From contig SMMW01000042.1 of assembly GCA_004794655.1 (NCBI GenBank), forward strand, positions 1,803,001-1,867,000: a DNA stretch of 64,000 bases, written 5' to 3'. Positions within the stretch are counted from its first letter, which is position 1, and each line of letters starts with the position of its first letter. The notes under the pieces were generated by a model. It worked only from the letters and a program-made list of their open reading frames with translations, was not told the origin of the DNA and made no database searches. The position numbers were made by a program, and so were the translations under genes. Shown here piece by piece: positions 23,854-35,750 of the stretch. The stretch is from Marisa cornuarietis (lineage: Eukaryota > Mollusca > Gastropoda > Architaenioglossa > Ampullariidae).

Positions 23854-23937
23854 TAAAGTCATGGCTATCATTGTGCCAGTCAGTTCGTCGTCGCTAACGC
23901 GCTTGAGCATTTCTCGAACTTGTCAGGCTGTGCTCTA

Positions 23938-23983
23938 CCAATCAGATCTCTTGTGGTGTAACCCCGCGCACTGCGCATGCGTG
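23938..23983 (+). promoter_or_regulatory. CCAAT box and NRF1-like site upstream of the sushi/TM gene
   Basis: ACCAATCAGA at 23937-23946 is a consensus NF-Y (CCAAT) site. TGCGCATGCGTG at 23972-23983 is close to the NRF1 consensus. They lie 220-260 bp ahead of the first candidate ATG (24201) in a locally CG-richer stretch with no TATA box, as in TATA-less animal promoters. Both sites are seen; their use is inferred. Confidence 0.5.
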
Positions 23984-24200
23984 GCTGAGGAGACAAGCAG
24001 ACGACGGAGCAAAGAATCATCTCAGACTAATACACGGTGCGGATGGTAGAGGGTGTTTGTCGATGACAGACTAGGAGATAGTGCCAAACTTTTTAAAAAT
24101 CGGCGCTAATAGTCGCCGAGGCTTTGTTGACTTACAATCTTTGTCAGCCTACAAGATCTGTGCGCTGCTTGTGCTGCCAACTGGAAACTAAAAAAGGATT

Positions 24201-27200
24201 ATGGAAATCGGTGAGTGCATGTGAACAAAGCACTGTTCCTTCCTTTCGATTCTTCATAGGCGAGCACTAGTAGCTGAAGTATAGACGATGTCGTGCAGAA
24301 ATGCCTCTGCAAAACTGACCTGTCTGTGTGTGTGTATGTGAGAGAGAGAGAGAGAAAGGCTTACTGAGCTATACAAGTAAGAAATTTAAAACGAGCTAAA
24401 AGTAAAGAACAATGTGATAATATATAATGCTTATATAGGCACAGTGGTATACAAACATACCTACATAGAGTGAATGTAGGTGGGTGAGTATACATCACAA
24501 CGAAACCAAACAAAACAAAACTCCCACACAAATACGCACGCGCGGGCACGATTACACATACGCAGTTATGTGTATTCAAGGAAAGCATCGTCAATAAAAG
24601 TTCCAGCAAGCGAGAAAGAAAGTTGCATATAAAGCTAGGGAAATTTTTTTCTGAACAGATAGGTTGTCAGTTTTCAGTGTTTAAGAAAGAAGTTAAGTAG
24701 AATCAATATGGCAGAGATTATATGGAAGTGAATTCCACAGTTTCTGGGCAGCACAGAAAAAAAACCCACTTACCAAAACATTTAATACTTATCTTGCGTA
24801 AAATGCGGTATCCATAAGAAAAGCAAAGTTGTGGGAGTATTGTATATACTGATGTACAGGGAAATATATACTGTCAATATATCACACACACACATATATA
24901 TATACGGGAGAAATTACAACCCCCACCAACACACACACCAAACAAAAAAAGTTGTGGCAGATCAACGACGGTCTGTGCTCAATATGTGCAGCTGGTGTCT
25001 TCAGCAGCGCTCTAGCAGTCATGAACGGGTCTAATAGTTTAAGTCGTAAATCCCTGCAGTTTTTTTGAAAATACTTTTTGCCACCCGTTCAGCGACACCG
25101 AACCGTCGACGTCTGTCGCCATCCCTATGTTATTGCTTGATTTTTAGTGGACTGTCTCTGATGTCTCTGTCCAAAACCATTTGAAAGGCGTTCATCAATC
25201 AACATGTATGAAATGCTTTCTATTCAATAAAATATTTTAACACATAAAATACTCGTGTACATTACCATGGTAATTTTGTAAAATAAAAAATTAATTCTAC
25301 CGTCAAGTCATCTCATTGCAGTGGTCGAGTCGGCCTGTTGAGTCGCATGAGATTGCACTTACATTCTGAGGCGTTAATATTCTACCGTATTCATTGTGCT
25401 CGCCACATCGGCCTTGCCTGAAATTTTAATTGGCAGTACAGAGTAATGGAAGTATGAGAAATCATCCTTTTGACTGATTCTTCATGAGAACTGTCATTTA
25501 TTTTTACACTAGCATGTGCTGACAGGAGCAGAAGTCCGGTTTAAACAGTTTTTAAAACTGTTTTAGTTTAAAATATTCTAAAGTTGTGTTGTGCACCACG
25601 TTTAGGTCTTTTCTATTAAACTTTAACTAAATACGTTTATAACCTAAACGTGTTTAAAATTCGAAGTGTGATGTGCTACTGGTCCTGTTAAACCACAAGA
25701 ATGGCATAAGAGACTAAGAATAAATATGTAACAATCCTAGCCGAGAGTGCTCCGCCACCGTGCTGTTTATGACCTTCGAGGACAATTAAGGGGACCGAAC
25801 GAACGTTGCACGTGACGCTTTTGTGGCGTGTACCCAGATTTCCAGCATATCGATCAGAAATTCGGTGGTGCCTGTCAGAAGAAGGCAGTGGGATATCCAG
25901 CTATGACTCACATTCGAAGAACAATGACGGCAGAACTGATATTGTCAAGTGTAAGGATCCTTCAGACCTGACTGCAATTTATATTTTTTTCCTACCCACT
26001 TCTGCAACTAACCTGTTCTACGCATGCGCGAAAAGCCGAAAGCGGTTAACAAACCTTGATCTCGATCACTTTGTTCATTCTGTCCAAAACAAAATTCTAG
26101 CACCCAAACCAACACTGTCTTATGAAAATGTGTTGCGCTAACATACCATGCCTACCTCCAAACGTCTCTCTCTCTCTCAAGAAAACACAAAATAGTAAAA
26201 TAAAAAGATAACAACAAAACGTCAAAGCATAGACAAGAAAGAAAAAGAAATAATTGAAATCGAACCTTCAACGTTCGCACAGAAAACCGCTCGCGATACA
26301 CGCCACTATGGCAGCTTCAGTAAAACCAGCTGAGCTATCTTTCACTGGATGCCATAAAAGGACAAATTAAAAGACAGCCTCCGCCTGCGTGGCAGAGGTG
26401 AGTAAGCGGGGGAAAAAAAAAATTCGCGTCCCGGCTGGCGTCCCATGACAGCGGACGAGAAGAAAGAGGAAAAAAAACGAGAAAGAAATGTGCGCTCTTT
26501 GCCTTGTTCAAGTTGGACTCTGAGTACATGCATGCGGTGGAGCAAATAATGCAGCTCCAGTGTGGCTTGGCTGACGCTGCAATCAGGATAGAAAAAAATG
26601 ACATGCCAGCGTGCTAGGAGGTTTGAAAAGCCTCAGTTTTACAGAATCTTCCTCGCAAGATGCTGGCCCGAGATAAGAAGGGTATTTAACACCACACTCC
26701 CCAACGACCCAAGTTTTGGTAATAATAATAATAACAACAGAAAAACAAACAAAAAAACAACAAACAAACAAAGCACAGACAGGATTTCCGTGCTTTACAC
26801 AAATTAGAAGAAACATTTTCCAGAGCAGAAAACAAAGAGGATCCTTAAAACACACACACACACACACACACAATTGGAGCATTTTTTAGACCCGCGATTT
26901 GAAGTGATATATTCCATGTTACGAGCATGTATGGTCGAAGAGCTAGGGAAATAAATGAATGGTATGTAAAGAAAAAAATTCTTTTAGAAAAGGAAGCGGA
27001 CTTTGTCATGCTCACACAGGAACGAGGAACCTTTCTTCTGCCTAGTCTCATTTGGATATTTATAACATCATTCGCGGACCATAAAAATGTATCAACTTAA
27101 AAATTACCCCGCTATATTTGGTCAAGTCGTAGTTTCACCACAGTGTGTTAACACTTTTACAACTTGTACACTCCCAGCCTGCCTGGCACTGTCCTCTGAG

Positions 27201-30200
27201 ACATCGCAATACAGACAGACGGGCAGCGGGCAGCCGACGAGCAGGCATACCTGTCTGTCCCGAAATGTAGTCGTATGTGTCTTGTCTCGTAATGGAGTCC
27301 TTAGCTGTCCCTCATAATGTACGATAATACAGTTAATATCAATAAATGTTGCTGTGAACAAATGCTTATACGTTTATTGAATTTTGAGTTCTGCCTGCGA
27401 TTGCGTGTCAGGGCCAGACCAAACGGCCCGCGGGCAGGACGTTCTCAACTCCTGTGGTAAGTTTTTGCTACGAGCCTGTACAGGCGTAGGTCTAACCATG
27501 AGCAGCTCCTTATAAATACGTTTCTTTTTCACTTTCAGCAAGTCAGTCAAATGTAGAGCATTGCTTTTATTTATTTATTTATTTATTTATTTATTACAGG
27601 TAGATGCCCCCCGCTGAACCTGACTCGAGAACATGGCGTAAACACACGTGACACTACTGTAGGTATTGAAGTCACAGTCACCTGCGGCAGTCAGTACCAG
27701 TTTGTCGTCACGTGTCAGCACGACCGCTCCTGGGATACTACTATCCCACCGTGTCCGACAGGTATTAAGTTAGTTTCTTTTAATCTATTTATTTTAAATT
27801 TAAGTTTTAACATACAATGCTCGATAAGCGATTCGACAGTGTAACTTGGAGCATGACTAATTTTACTGCATTTTACAAAGTTTCCTTGAAATGTTTTTTT
27901 TAATTCATTCTCTTCGCAAAATTTGTTATCTTTCAACTCTCGCCCGTGTTTCCATTTTGTAGATTTAAGTTTGAAACTTGTAAAGCGCACTGATCCCATG
28001 AATTAAACATTTGAAGGCGCAAGGAAATATTTGAAATTCCAAATCCAGCAGCAGGTAGCTATTCAATTCATTTTAACGCTGACGATGGGGGGATTTTGGC
28101 GCTAGACAATTTGATTCTAGAGGGAGAAACAGTGGGAAAGTGCCAATAATTATTACAATCAATGCTTCAGTTTTGTCAGGGTTCAGCTTGCTTTCAGTCA
28201 TCCGGAACTGGATATCTAAATAGCAGTGACTGATGGAGAAACGAAGGCTATTAATTTCAGCTGGGGAGCTTGCAAATAGTTGTGTGTCGTCGGCAAAGAC
28301 GAGATAGTGGAGGTTATGGCGCTCTATGAGCAATGATGGGGGCTGCGTGCACAGGGTGCTGAGGACAAGACCCAAACAGAGACCTGGGAAAGGCCATAGA
28401 GGACCAGGAAAGGCTCGGAGGAGCGGGAACAATGACGATCAGCTCTGGAGATAGCTCTGAAAACAAGAAAGTTTTGTCTTCGTCTTTCATATAGACGTAA
28501 CGCTTGTCCGTTGTTTTATCATAGTAATTTTGAAACAAAACTAGCAGCAGTCCTCGGCTTTTGCCAAAACGTATGTAAAAAAAAGGTTCAATTTGATGAT
28601 ACATAATATATGTATATACACTACTGACTAGAATTACGTCAATTAACTTCCTTTTACCTCCCATGAACTTTTCCAAGGGAGGCCACATCACAAATTGTTT
28701 ATTGCGTTGGTGGCAGAGCTACTTCCCTTCAAGATTTTTGTTTTCTGTATTTAAATAATAAAGCACATTTATATGGTGCGTTTTCTGGGCTAGAAGCGCT
28801 ATATCTTAGTTAATTTTTGCCGCAAGCTCTTCTGTGATTTTATTCAGCTTAACTTTGATTTAATTTTGATTCAGCAGTGTAATGAACAACATTCTAGTCA
28901 ATGAAAGTCACACTACTCATGCTCGTTCTAGAGCTGTAAAGATGATCTTTCAGTGCTATGACGCTCCACATCGAAACGCAGTGGTGGATATGGAACGGAT
29001 CGAGAGGGCATGTTTAGACAACTGTCGACCGACATGTACTTTCTTCACGGGGGCGCCCTTCGAAATGACATCCTTGTCTTTTCTACATGGTCTTAGTTTT
29101 TTTTAAAACTTTGGATCAAAGAAGATTCTTTTTGATTGGATCCATGGGATAACTGATAAAATATTTAAATAAAAATACACCTGATTCGTATCGGGTCTAA
29201 TACACAAGCACAATACACAGTTTACGCCCTTCCCGTAGAGGACAGGACAGGCTAGGATTCGACCAACAGAAAATTTGTTTAAGATCGGACAACCGGCAAA
29301 AACGACCTCAGACCTATTTGACCTTAGTAATTTTGACCACTGCTTACAGCCATTCGATCAAATCATCATCTATGCGATGATTCGGCCACGAAATAAATTG
29401 ATTTTGATATACTTTTTTCTCGTCTTTGGTTGACGCATGTGTATCTTGCTTTTGAGAGAGAGAGAGAGGGAGGGAGAAAGAGAGTAAGCAAATATAAATC
29501 GATTTCCCACATATTTTAACATCTTCACATTTTGACCGCTTTTTGCTTTCCAGACGGCTGTGCCATGCCTATTGCTCTAGTACTGTGCAAATTAAGCAAA
29601 GAATTCTTTTTCGGGCAAACATAAGTATCCATGCGCCACAATTAACAGCGTCTACTTTTCATTTGATAAAAATGCGGCTGATCTACGTGACTAATTTGTA
29701 TCGAAGAAATGTCGTATCTTTTTGTATACATACAACGAACAACGAATGTGTCATTATAATGAATAGTAACTTCTGTACTCGTTGGTTGAATCAGATATCT
29801 CTCTGGTTGAATCGACTGAAGACTGTGGTCGATTCTACCACTGAGTGCGTGGTCGAATCCTCTCCACGCACGCGTACATATCTCCGCACTCTGTTTCATT
29901 CACCTTAATTAAAGCTGTTAAATCTTGCTCATACTCTGTTACGGGAACGTGTTTGTCAGAAACATCTACATTTTCTGTATTGGACACTGTCGGTCATGAG
30001 AATGGAGCTGTCAACTTGCTGATAATCGTCTGGGTCCTTGGAGGCCTACTACTCACCTCTCTACTAGTCCTCATGGCACTGCTTGTCAGTTCCAAGAAGA
30101 AATTTGCAACCAACAACGGCAACAGAGACAGGTAAGTACACAGTGACAATATATATATATATACGGTCGGGTAAAACACGCTTAGCGTAAGGCGTAGATG

Positions 30201-33200
30201 TAAAAACAAAAATAAAAACATAGACATAAGTAGTTAAGAACGTATGTATTGATGCATATAAATTAATAACATTTATTGACAGACATCAAGTAAAAACGTA
30301 TAATAAACATAAACCCACTAAAAAATAACTAACAAAGCGTAAAGTGTAGAGGAATACGTCAGAGTAGCGTATCACACGGTTGCGTGGAGACCATCGAATC
30401 TAAAAATTGTTGTCGTTTGGCTTTTTTTCTTGCTTGCTTCATCAATAAACTCACCAAATACAGTTGCATAAATATATTTTCCCCAAGTATGGTTGTCGGC
30501 CTGCTCTCCCAATACACTTTTGAGCAGTATCTGAGTATATCTATAACAGTTTTGGAGTCACCCTCTCCAAGGACTGCAGCTCCACCTCAGGTATCCTCAT
30601 CAGGATCGCAACAGCAACAGCCAAGCTGGATAAGATCTGGCATAGGCATAACATCAGGTTTATTACAAAACACAGCATATATAAATCTTTTGTAGAATTG
30701 ATCCTGCTCTATAGATGTGAAACGTGGACTCTGCTCTCCAACACGGAAAAGAGAATCCAGGCATTCGAGAACAAGGGCCTATGGAGGCTGCTCCAGATCT
30801 CATACAGAGAAGCACGGTTGCCACACTTGTAGCATACCAGGAACATTTACTTGCAACAGTCAAGTGACGTAAGCTGGTCTTCTTTGGTCATGTGACCGCG
30901 AACGCCAGCTTGTCAAGGTACCTTGGAGGGCTGTCGACGTCGCGGTGACCAGGAGCGTCTCAGCCGTTTATCTCTCCTGGAATCAGTTGGGCATGGGAAC
31001 TACCGGCCTCTTACGTCAGTACCTAGCGCAGGTCAGAACGTGGAACCGCACTTATTGCTACAGGAGATCTCTCAGAAAAGAAGAGACCAGCAGTGACCCA
31101 AGGACAGAACACGTCCGTTAATTGTAAGGCTGCAGTATACATAGGGACAAAAGCGCTTGTTATTGCGACCAGGTGGATACAGGTAGTGAATAGGAAGCCA
31201 GACGGGACGGTGCCACAGTCGGCGATCGCGTTACTGGTGGGAGTGGGTAAGAAAGGAGGTACTGGTGGGAGTGGGTAAGAAAGGAGGTACAGTGGGCAGT
31301 GGTAAGTCAGAGTGACCACCATGTGTTAGCTAGGTAGCGATTAGATGTAACTAGGTAGCACTGGCGTAGGAAGATGGTCGGCTTTGGGGGGGGGGCAACT
31401 CCCATGTTGACAGTGAACGATGTTCACATTCTTGCCTTCCCAGCATCTTTTTTGATGGGGCCCCCTTGCCCCCCTTGCCCCCCTGGTTCCTACGCCACTG
31501 TAGCAGAATGGTCGGAAGCAAGTGTGTAATAAGCTTGACCAATCATGAGAGAGGATGATCCTCACGGATGGAAATTTAACATTGTAACCTGCGAGGAATC
31601 GTGGATGCTCGAGAGTGAAGGTTGTAACAGAGATCTGTTCAAGCTGTTCAGATTCTCTGCTGAGAGTTCTGTCTTGGCACCGTGACTGCTCCAGCACAAC
31701 GAATTCGTAGTGTGTAGACTTTCTCTAGCACAGAGTGTTCAACGCTTAATCACTAGTAGCTGTTTGGTCGCAGACGGCAGAGACTGAGACTGGTAGATAA
31801 GCGTTGGTCCCTCGTTAGGCGCTGTTAATTTTGAGACAGCCGTCCGGCCTGACAGCGAAGAGAACTTGGAACATGGTACTCGTATGAAGGGCAGCAACGA
31901 TGGACGAGGATACACCACCGGATTCCCAGACGTCGAGAGCATCGGAGGGCCCTCCACGTGGAAAGAAACATTTGTGTGTAGAGAGATAAGTGACGAGCGT
32001 AGTGTGTTGTCTGTGTGGTAATACGTTAATTAGTCAATGACTTAGGATACCTGGATTAGTCGTAAAATCGTAACGGGACTCTTAGTACTAGCCATAAGTG
32101 GAATTTTGCAGTCTTGTATCTTTTGTGCTGGATTTGTCAAACTTTCGATTATTAATAATTTTCTTATCACACTAAATTGCCTTGAGTTTGTTATTGGGGA
32201 CGTACGCTTGGGGCTTGGAGTCGATTTAATCATAATTAGTGTAAGTGTTCGCGTACACGTAAATGTTGGCGTAAGTTGGCAGAGGTATCGAGAGTGTGTT
32301 TAGAGAGTTTGAGATTCAGCGCTCGCACGACGCGTGCGGGAGCGGCAACCTGTAGCGTCACGGGAATTTGCGCCCTACATCATCACATCCACAAAATCCA
32401 ACCAATCGTTTTCTCACAACGGGTAGGTTTAGAGGCTCGCCGTTCTCGTTGCCGCACACGTCTCCCTACGCGTCGTGGATCTCAAACTCTCTATAATAGC
32501 CCGAGGCAACGGCAACTGCAATCTGTGACCAACTTTGCGAACTCATTTCCCGGAGTTCACGACTAACTGGCTTACGAACGTCAAAGACTGGACTGGTCGT
32601 CCTGTGTAGGATCTACTATCGCAAGGTAGGCAAGAGTGGCGGGCCTTGTCAGCATGTGCTCCCTCTAACGACAGGTACCGGTCAGGGGACGAATTATGAC
32701 CGAATGACTGACCTCCATTTGAAATGTGCGTTTCGTCTCTTTTTGTGGAGTCTTAGGTAGGGAATTTACCATATTTCATTATGGCCTCTATATAAAATTT
32801 TGATAATTATTAAAAGAACGATTGATTCACTTACTATATAAAAGGAAGTAAAATCCTCCTGTCCAAGCTATGATATTTGCTTGGTTTTATTTATTCCACA
32901 GCCAGGAATCCATCTTCACTATTGGCGGTGGACGACAGACCAGAGGAGGAGACAATCCCGCTTTTTGCCGAGCCGATGAAGGTGCCAGTAATTATCACTA
33001 TTGTACAGTCGGTAGCTCGAGAGGTCAAAGATTTATCCACAATTTGATCTTGAGAACGAGTTTTAAGATTCCAGAGACATTGCTTTTTTACTTTTGAGAA
33101 TTTATCTTGTGGGCTTGTCGATGTGACCACACACGTCAATTTGACAATCGCTCACTTTATTCCAGGCAGAAATTATTATCCCCATATCTCGCGAAAAAGT

Positions 33201-35140
33201 CCAAACTATCTAAACTGTAGTTTTATTAATAATGAGATTAGGACCAGATTGACCTTTACTATTAAAACAATCCAATCAGAGCCTCGGCTGTGAAAACTGA
33301 GCAACATAAGACACAGAGGCTTTGTCGATTCGACCACAGGTACTACGAACTTGCACCTTGATAGTGAAGTTAACCACACGTATAGGCGTATACAAGCAGG
33401 AACACAGAAACGATGTACACGTGTGTACTTGTGTGCATGTATGTACCTGCGTGCGTGCGCGCATGAGAAAGAGAGAGAACTAGAAAACTGACCTGTTTAT
33501 TTGATGGATCAATGATCCCTTCGAATTACGGAATTAGGGTTAACTACCTAGCAGTTTCAACACAAATGGAGTGGATCAAAATATACAGAAATAGATAAGG
33601 CAAATATACACATTTATATTACGCATGTGCGTTTATGTGTATATATTTGTATTATGCATATGGCTTGCACACGTGTTCCCAACAACCCACCCACCCAAAC
33701 GTTAAACGCAAACATTTGATTCGGGGAACTGGACGCTTGGGTGACAAGCATAAAAAACAACAAAAGAGACAACACAAAAATTCATTTATTTTCTGGACGG
33801 AATCAGCGCAATGGATAGAGATGTAGAAGCGACTGGTGGCTGCGGTCGAATAACCAAACAGTTAAATCGACCGGTGACATGATCCATCACATAATTGAAA
33901 ACGTAACCCTTTCAATTTCACTGGCATAAATATTTGGCTTAGGGTCTTTTGAATAGGGAATGTAAACAAAAGTGTTTCATTTTAACTCTATTATTTCCAT
34001 GCGAAAACGATAAATATCATAACGATTGGTTGAAAGATTTTCGTAATGTTTCTTTTAATCTTATTGTTATCTGAAAAACTCAAGCATCCGCGCACACGCT
34101 CAACCCATTCTCACATCGATCTCTCATCCAGCATGCGAATAAACCACGAGAAAACATAGCTTGTTACATGTACTCACAAAACCCTTGAAAATATTACTTG
34201 TGCACATATGTAACAGATTACGTTAACACTTGTAGGTTGTCGTGAAGATTTCCTTGTGAACTTTAACTCGAGGGCTCACATCATGAGTTATATAGAACTA
34301 AGCCAGGATGTGACTTGTTGTTTTACTGGTAACTAAAAAGAATTGTTTATTTACTTCTATCATGAATTAATAATAATTTGGTCAGTAATTGAGAAAAAAT
34401 TACGTCCTTTTAATGTTAGAATTATTTGATTGATTGATTCAGATGGGAAAACTCCGTCAGATCACGAGATCATGACTGGCTGTATCATCTCTGTGCCAGC
34501 CACAGAGGTCCCATCAGGGCTGACCACCAACGCCAGCAGCAGCAGAACTCCACCACGTTCACAGCGCCAGCAGCAGCCCTTGGGAACAGACGCAGAACGA
34601 GAGTATGGTCAGGGTTCTCTAGCTCGAGCTCCACGCTACGTGTGTGAATACCCGTCATGTTTTTGGGAGGAAGAGCCCCCTCCACCATATTCTCCAGCCA
34701 CATTTGATGTGGTCCAAACCACAGGAATCCAAACACATGAGCAAGAGAGGAGCGAAAGGAGGGAACTGATTGCTAGAAATCAGTCTCCTAACCCTGCTCG
34801 AGCCCCACTCGCTGTGCCAACGCCTACGGTCTTATCTCCAGCATCGTCTCCAGCTTTAGTGCCAAGACGCGAGTTGACACTTTACGATCTCTCGTGTGCA
34901 GCTCTACCTTCTCGTCCAGGTAGCACTGTTTCACTGGCCTCCTCCTCTCCGCTTGTCACAAGACATCGACACATACTTTCCAGTTTGTCTTTGGCACCCT
35001 GGCAGGGAGAAGCTAGACAAGTTATGAACATAGTTGCTAACATACCCCCAATCAGCAGCAGCCGAGGGCACCTTACTGTCCAGGATAACAGGGGTTCTTC
35101 ACGCTCCACAAAGGAACAAACAGCGCTTTTGGCAAGGTAG
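24201..35140 (+). CDS. Single-sushi type I membrane protein with PPxY tail (SUSD6-like)
   Basis: Phase-consistent exons: 24201-24210 (ATGGAAATCG, donor GTGAGT; start uncertain), 27412-27456 (optional 45-nt), 27600-27761 (sushi), 29960-30131 (transmembrane), 32902-32981, and 34443-35140 (cytoplasmic tail, TAG stop). The sushi exon has four cysteines and the conserved Trp, with an NLT glycosylation site. A hydrophobic helix (VNLLIIVWVLGGLLLTSLLV) is followed by SSKKK, a stop-transfer signal, fixing the tail in the cytosol. The tail carries EEEPPPPYSP, a PPxY ligand for WW domains of Nedd4-type ubiquitin ligases. One sushi, one helix and a PPxY tail is the architecture of vertebrate SUSD6. No signal-peptide exon was found, so the 5' end is incomplete. 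The last codons read LLAR then TAG, but AAG|GTAGCT could instead splice on to an exon at 37703. Confidence 0.65.
27412..27456 (+). CDS. Candidate 45-nt phase 1-1 exon upstream of the sushi exon
   Basis: GCGTGTCAG|GGCC opens and TCCTGTG|GTAAGT closes a 45-nt exon that joins both neighbours in frame and encodes GPDQTARGQDVLNSC. The donor is strong. Prediction by signal only. Confidence 0.4.
27566..27596 (+). repeat. TTTA microsatellite acting as polypyrimidine tract
   Basis: A run of TTTA units ends directly in the CAG acceptor of the sushi exon. Its length could vary between individuals and alter splicing. Confidence 0.85.
27600..27761 (+). CDS. Sushi/CCP-domain exon of the SUSD6-like gene
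   Basis: Phase 1-1 exon after ATTTATTACAG, donor GACAG|GTATTA. The order RCPPLNLT, VTVTCGSQYQ, VVTCQHDRSW, IPPCPT gives the four-cysteine CCP pattern with the Trp before Cys4. At 53 residues it is shorter than most CCP modules. The polypyrimidine tract is a TTTA microsatellite. Confidence 0.75.
28075..28430 (-). pseudogene. CR1/L2-like reverse transcriptase fragment
   Basis: The minus strand reads RHNLHYLVFADDTQLFASSP, ISHCYLDIQFRMTESKLN and PDKTEALIV. These are the catalytic FADD box and following motif of CR1/L2 LINEs. It is a short 5'-truncated copy in an intron of the SUSD6-like gene. Confidence 0.8.
28691..29959. other. Intron, nothing recognised
   Basis: Between the LINE fragment and the transmembrane exon there are only chance frames and a short GA run near 29454-29490. 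Confidence 0.5.
29960..30131 (+). CDS. Transmembrane exon of the SUSD6-like gene
   Basis: Acceptor TTTGTCAG|AA, donor GACAG|GTAAGT, phase 1 in and 2 out. It encodes a short extracellular stalk (TSTFSVLDTVGHENG), a helix of about 24 hydrophobic residues and SSKKKFATNNGNRD on the cytosolic side. Confidence 0.8.
30535..31020 (+). pseudogene. RTE-like LINE fragment (C-terminal RT region)
   Basis: Plus-strand frames read FGVTLSKDCSSTSGILIRIA, LILLYRCETWTLLSNTEKRI and QAFENKGLWRLLQISYREAR. This is the conserved thumb and C-terminal block also present, on the other strand, in the 11045-12385 copy. Frameshifts and stops follow. It lies in an intron of the SUSD6-like gene. Confidence 0.8.
31231..31288. 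repeat. Two-copy 28-bp tandem repeat
   Basis: GGTGGGAGTGGGTAAGAAAG with GAGGTACT is repeated perfectly twice. Confidence 0.85.
31359..31500. mobile_element. Small non-autonomous DNA transposon (MITE), about 142 bp
   Basis: CACTGGCGTAGGAA at 31359-31372 is inverted, with one mismatch, as TTCCTACGCCACTG at 31487-31500. TAG flanks both sides and may be the target duplication. The interior has G-rich and C-rich runs and no coding capacity. CACTG-type termini occur in CMC/Transib-like groups; the superfamily is not resolved. Confidence 0.6.
32302..32492. repeat. Imperfect foldback with arms of about 45 bp
   Basis: AGAGAGTTTGAGAT (32302-32315) pairs with ATCTCAAACTCTCT (32479-32492), and further inside GACGCGT and GCGGCAAC pair with ACGCGTC and GTTGCCGC. 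The loop is about 100 nt. It could be a degraded foldback element or give a hairpin in the intron transcript. Confidence 0.6.
32902..32981 (+). CDS. Juxtamembrane exon of the SUSD6-like gene
   Basis: After TTATTCCACAG, ending GATGAAG|GTGCCA. It is the only exon found that converts phase 2 (transmembrane exon) to phase 1 (tail exon). It encodes QESIFTIGGGRQTRGG, DNPAFCRADE, running into DGKTPSDHEIM of the next exon. The donor is weak. Confidence 0.5.
34443..35140 (+). CDS. Cytoplasmic-tail exon with PPxY motif
   Basis: Acceptor GATTGATTCAG|AT. About 231 residues, rich in Ser, Pro, Arg and Gln and probably disordered. The stretch RYVCEYPSCFWEEEPPPPYS contains the WW-ligand PPPPY preceded by acidic residues. 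It ends EQTALLAR and TAG. A polyadenylation signal AATAAA follows at 35712. Confidence 0.75.
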
Positions 35141-35506
35141 CTTTTTGTATGTTGTACATTTTTATATTTGATATAGCAAATTCTGAAGCTATCGTTTCCC
35201 CAGCACATACAAATGCGGTTTGCAGCATAAACAAAGCAGGTAGTGAATATCAGCGGCTAGAGAATAGAGGTCAAAGCAATACATTCAACAGTAAGAAAAG
35301 TCAGAAGTGATTAAAATTTACCAGGATATATACAGTTAATGTAGAATGGTGTAATGGTTATAGTAGATTTCCTCTTTCGTGTATATCGCCTGCTCGGATG
35401 ATAAACGTAAGTGGAATTATTGAGGAGTTAGGTATACTAATTGTGGAACAGTTAAGGTTAATTTCGAATAATTCCGTTATGAAAACAATTTGAGAAGTCG
35501 TAAAAG

Positions 35507-35717
35507 TTTATTTATGTTTGGTATTTTGCACGAAACAACCAAGTAATGTATATATTTCTGAAAAGGAAAATGACATTTACAAATGTATTTTTAAACATTG
35601 TTTTGTATTAAATTTGTCAATAATATGGGAAATTAGCCGTAATATGAAACTAAATATAAGATAAAATATTTAAAAGGAGCAGCCAAGCTCATGAAATTGA
35701 ATTAAAAATACAATAAA
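35507..35717. terminator. Facing polyadenylation signals of convergent genes
   Basis: AATAAA on the plus strand at 35712-35717 could end the SUSD6-like transcript. AATAAA on the minus strand (TTTATT at 35507-35512) could end the gene at 35751-37181. If both are used the two 3' ends overlap by about 200 bp. Signals are seen; their use is inferred. Confidence 0.35.
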
Positions 35718-35750
35718 AACAAAACAATCATTTTCTAAATGCAGAAAAAG

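Noticed and set aside
25806..26141. 111-residue plus-strand frame in the first intron of the SUSD6-like gene
   Set aside because: No recognisable domain, no hydrophobic signal sequence and no matching splice phases to neighbouring exons.
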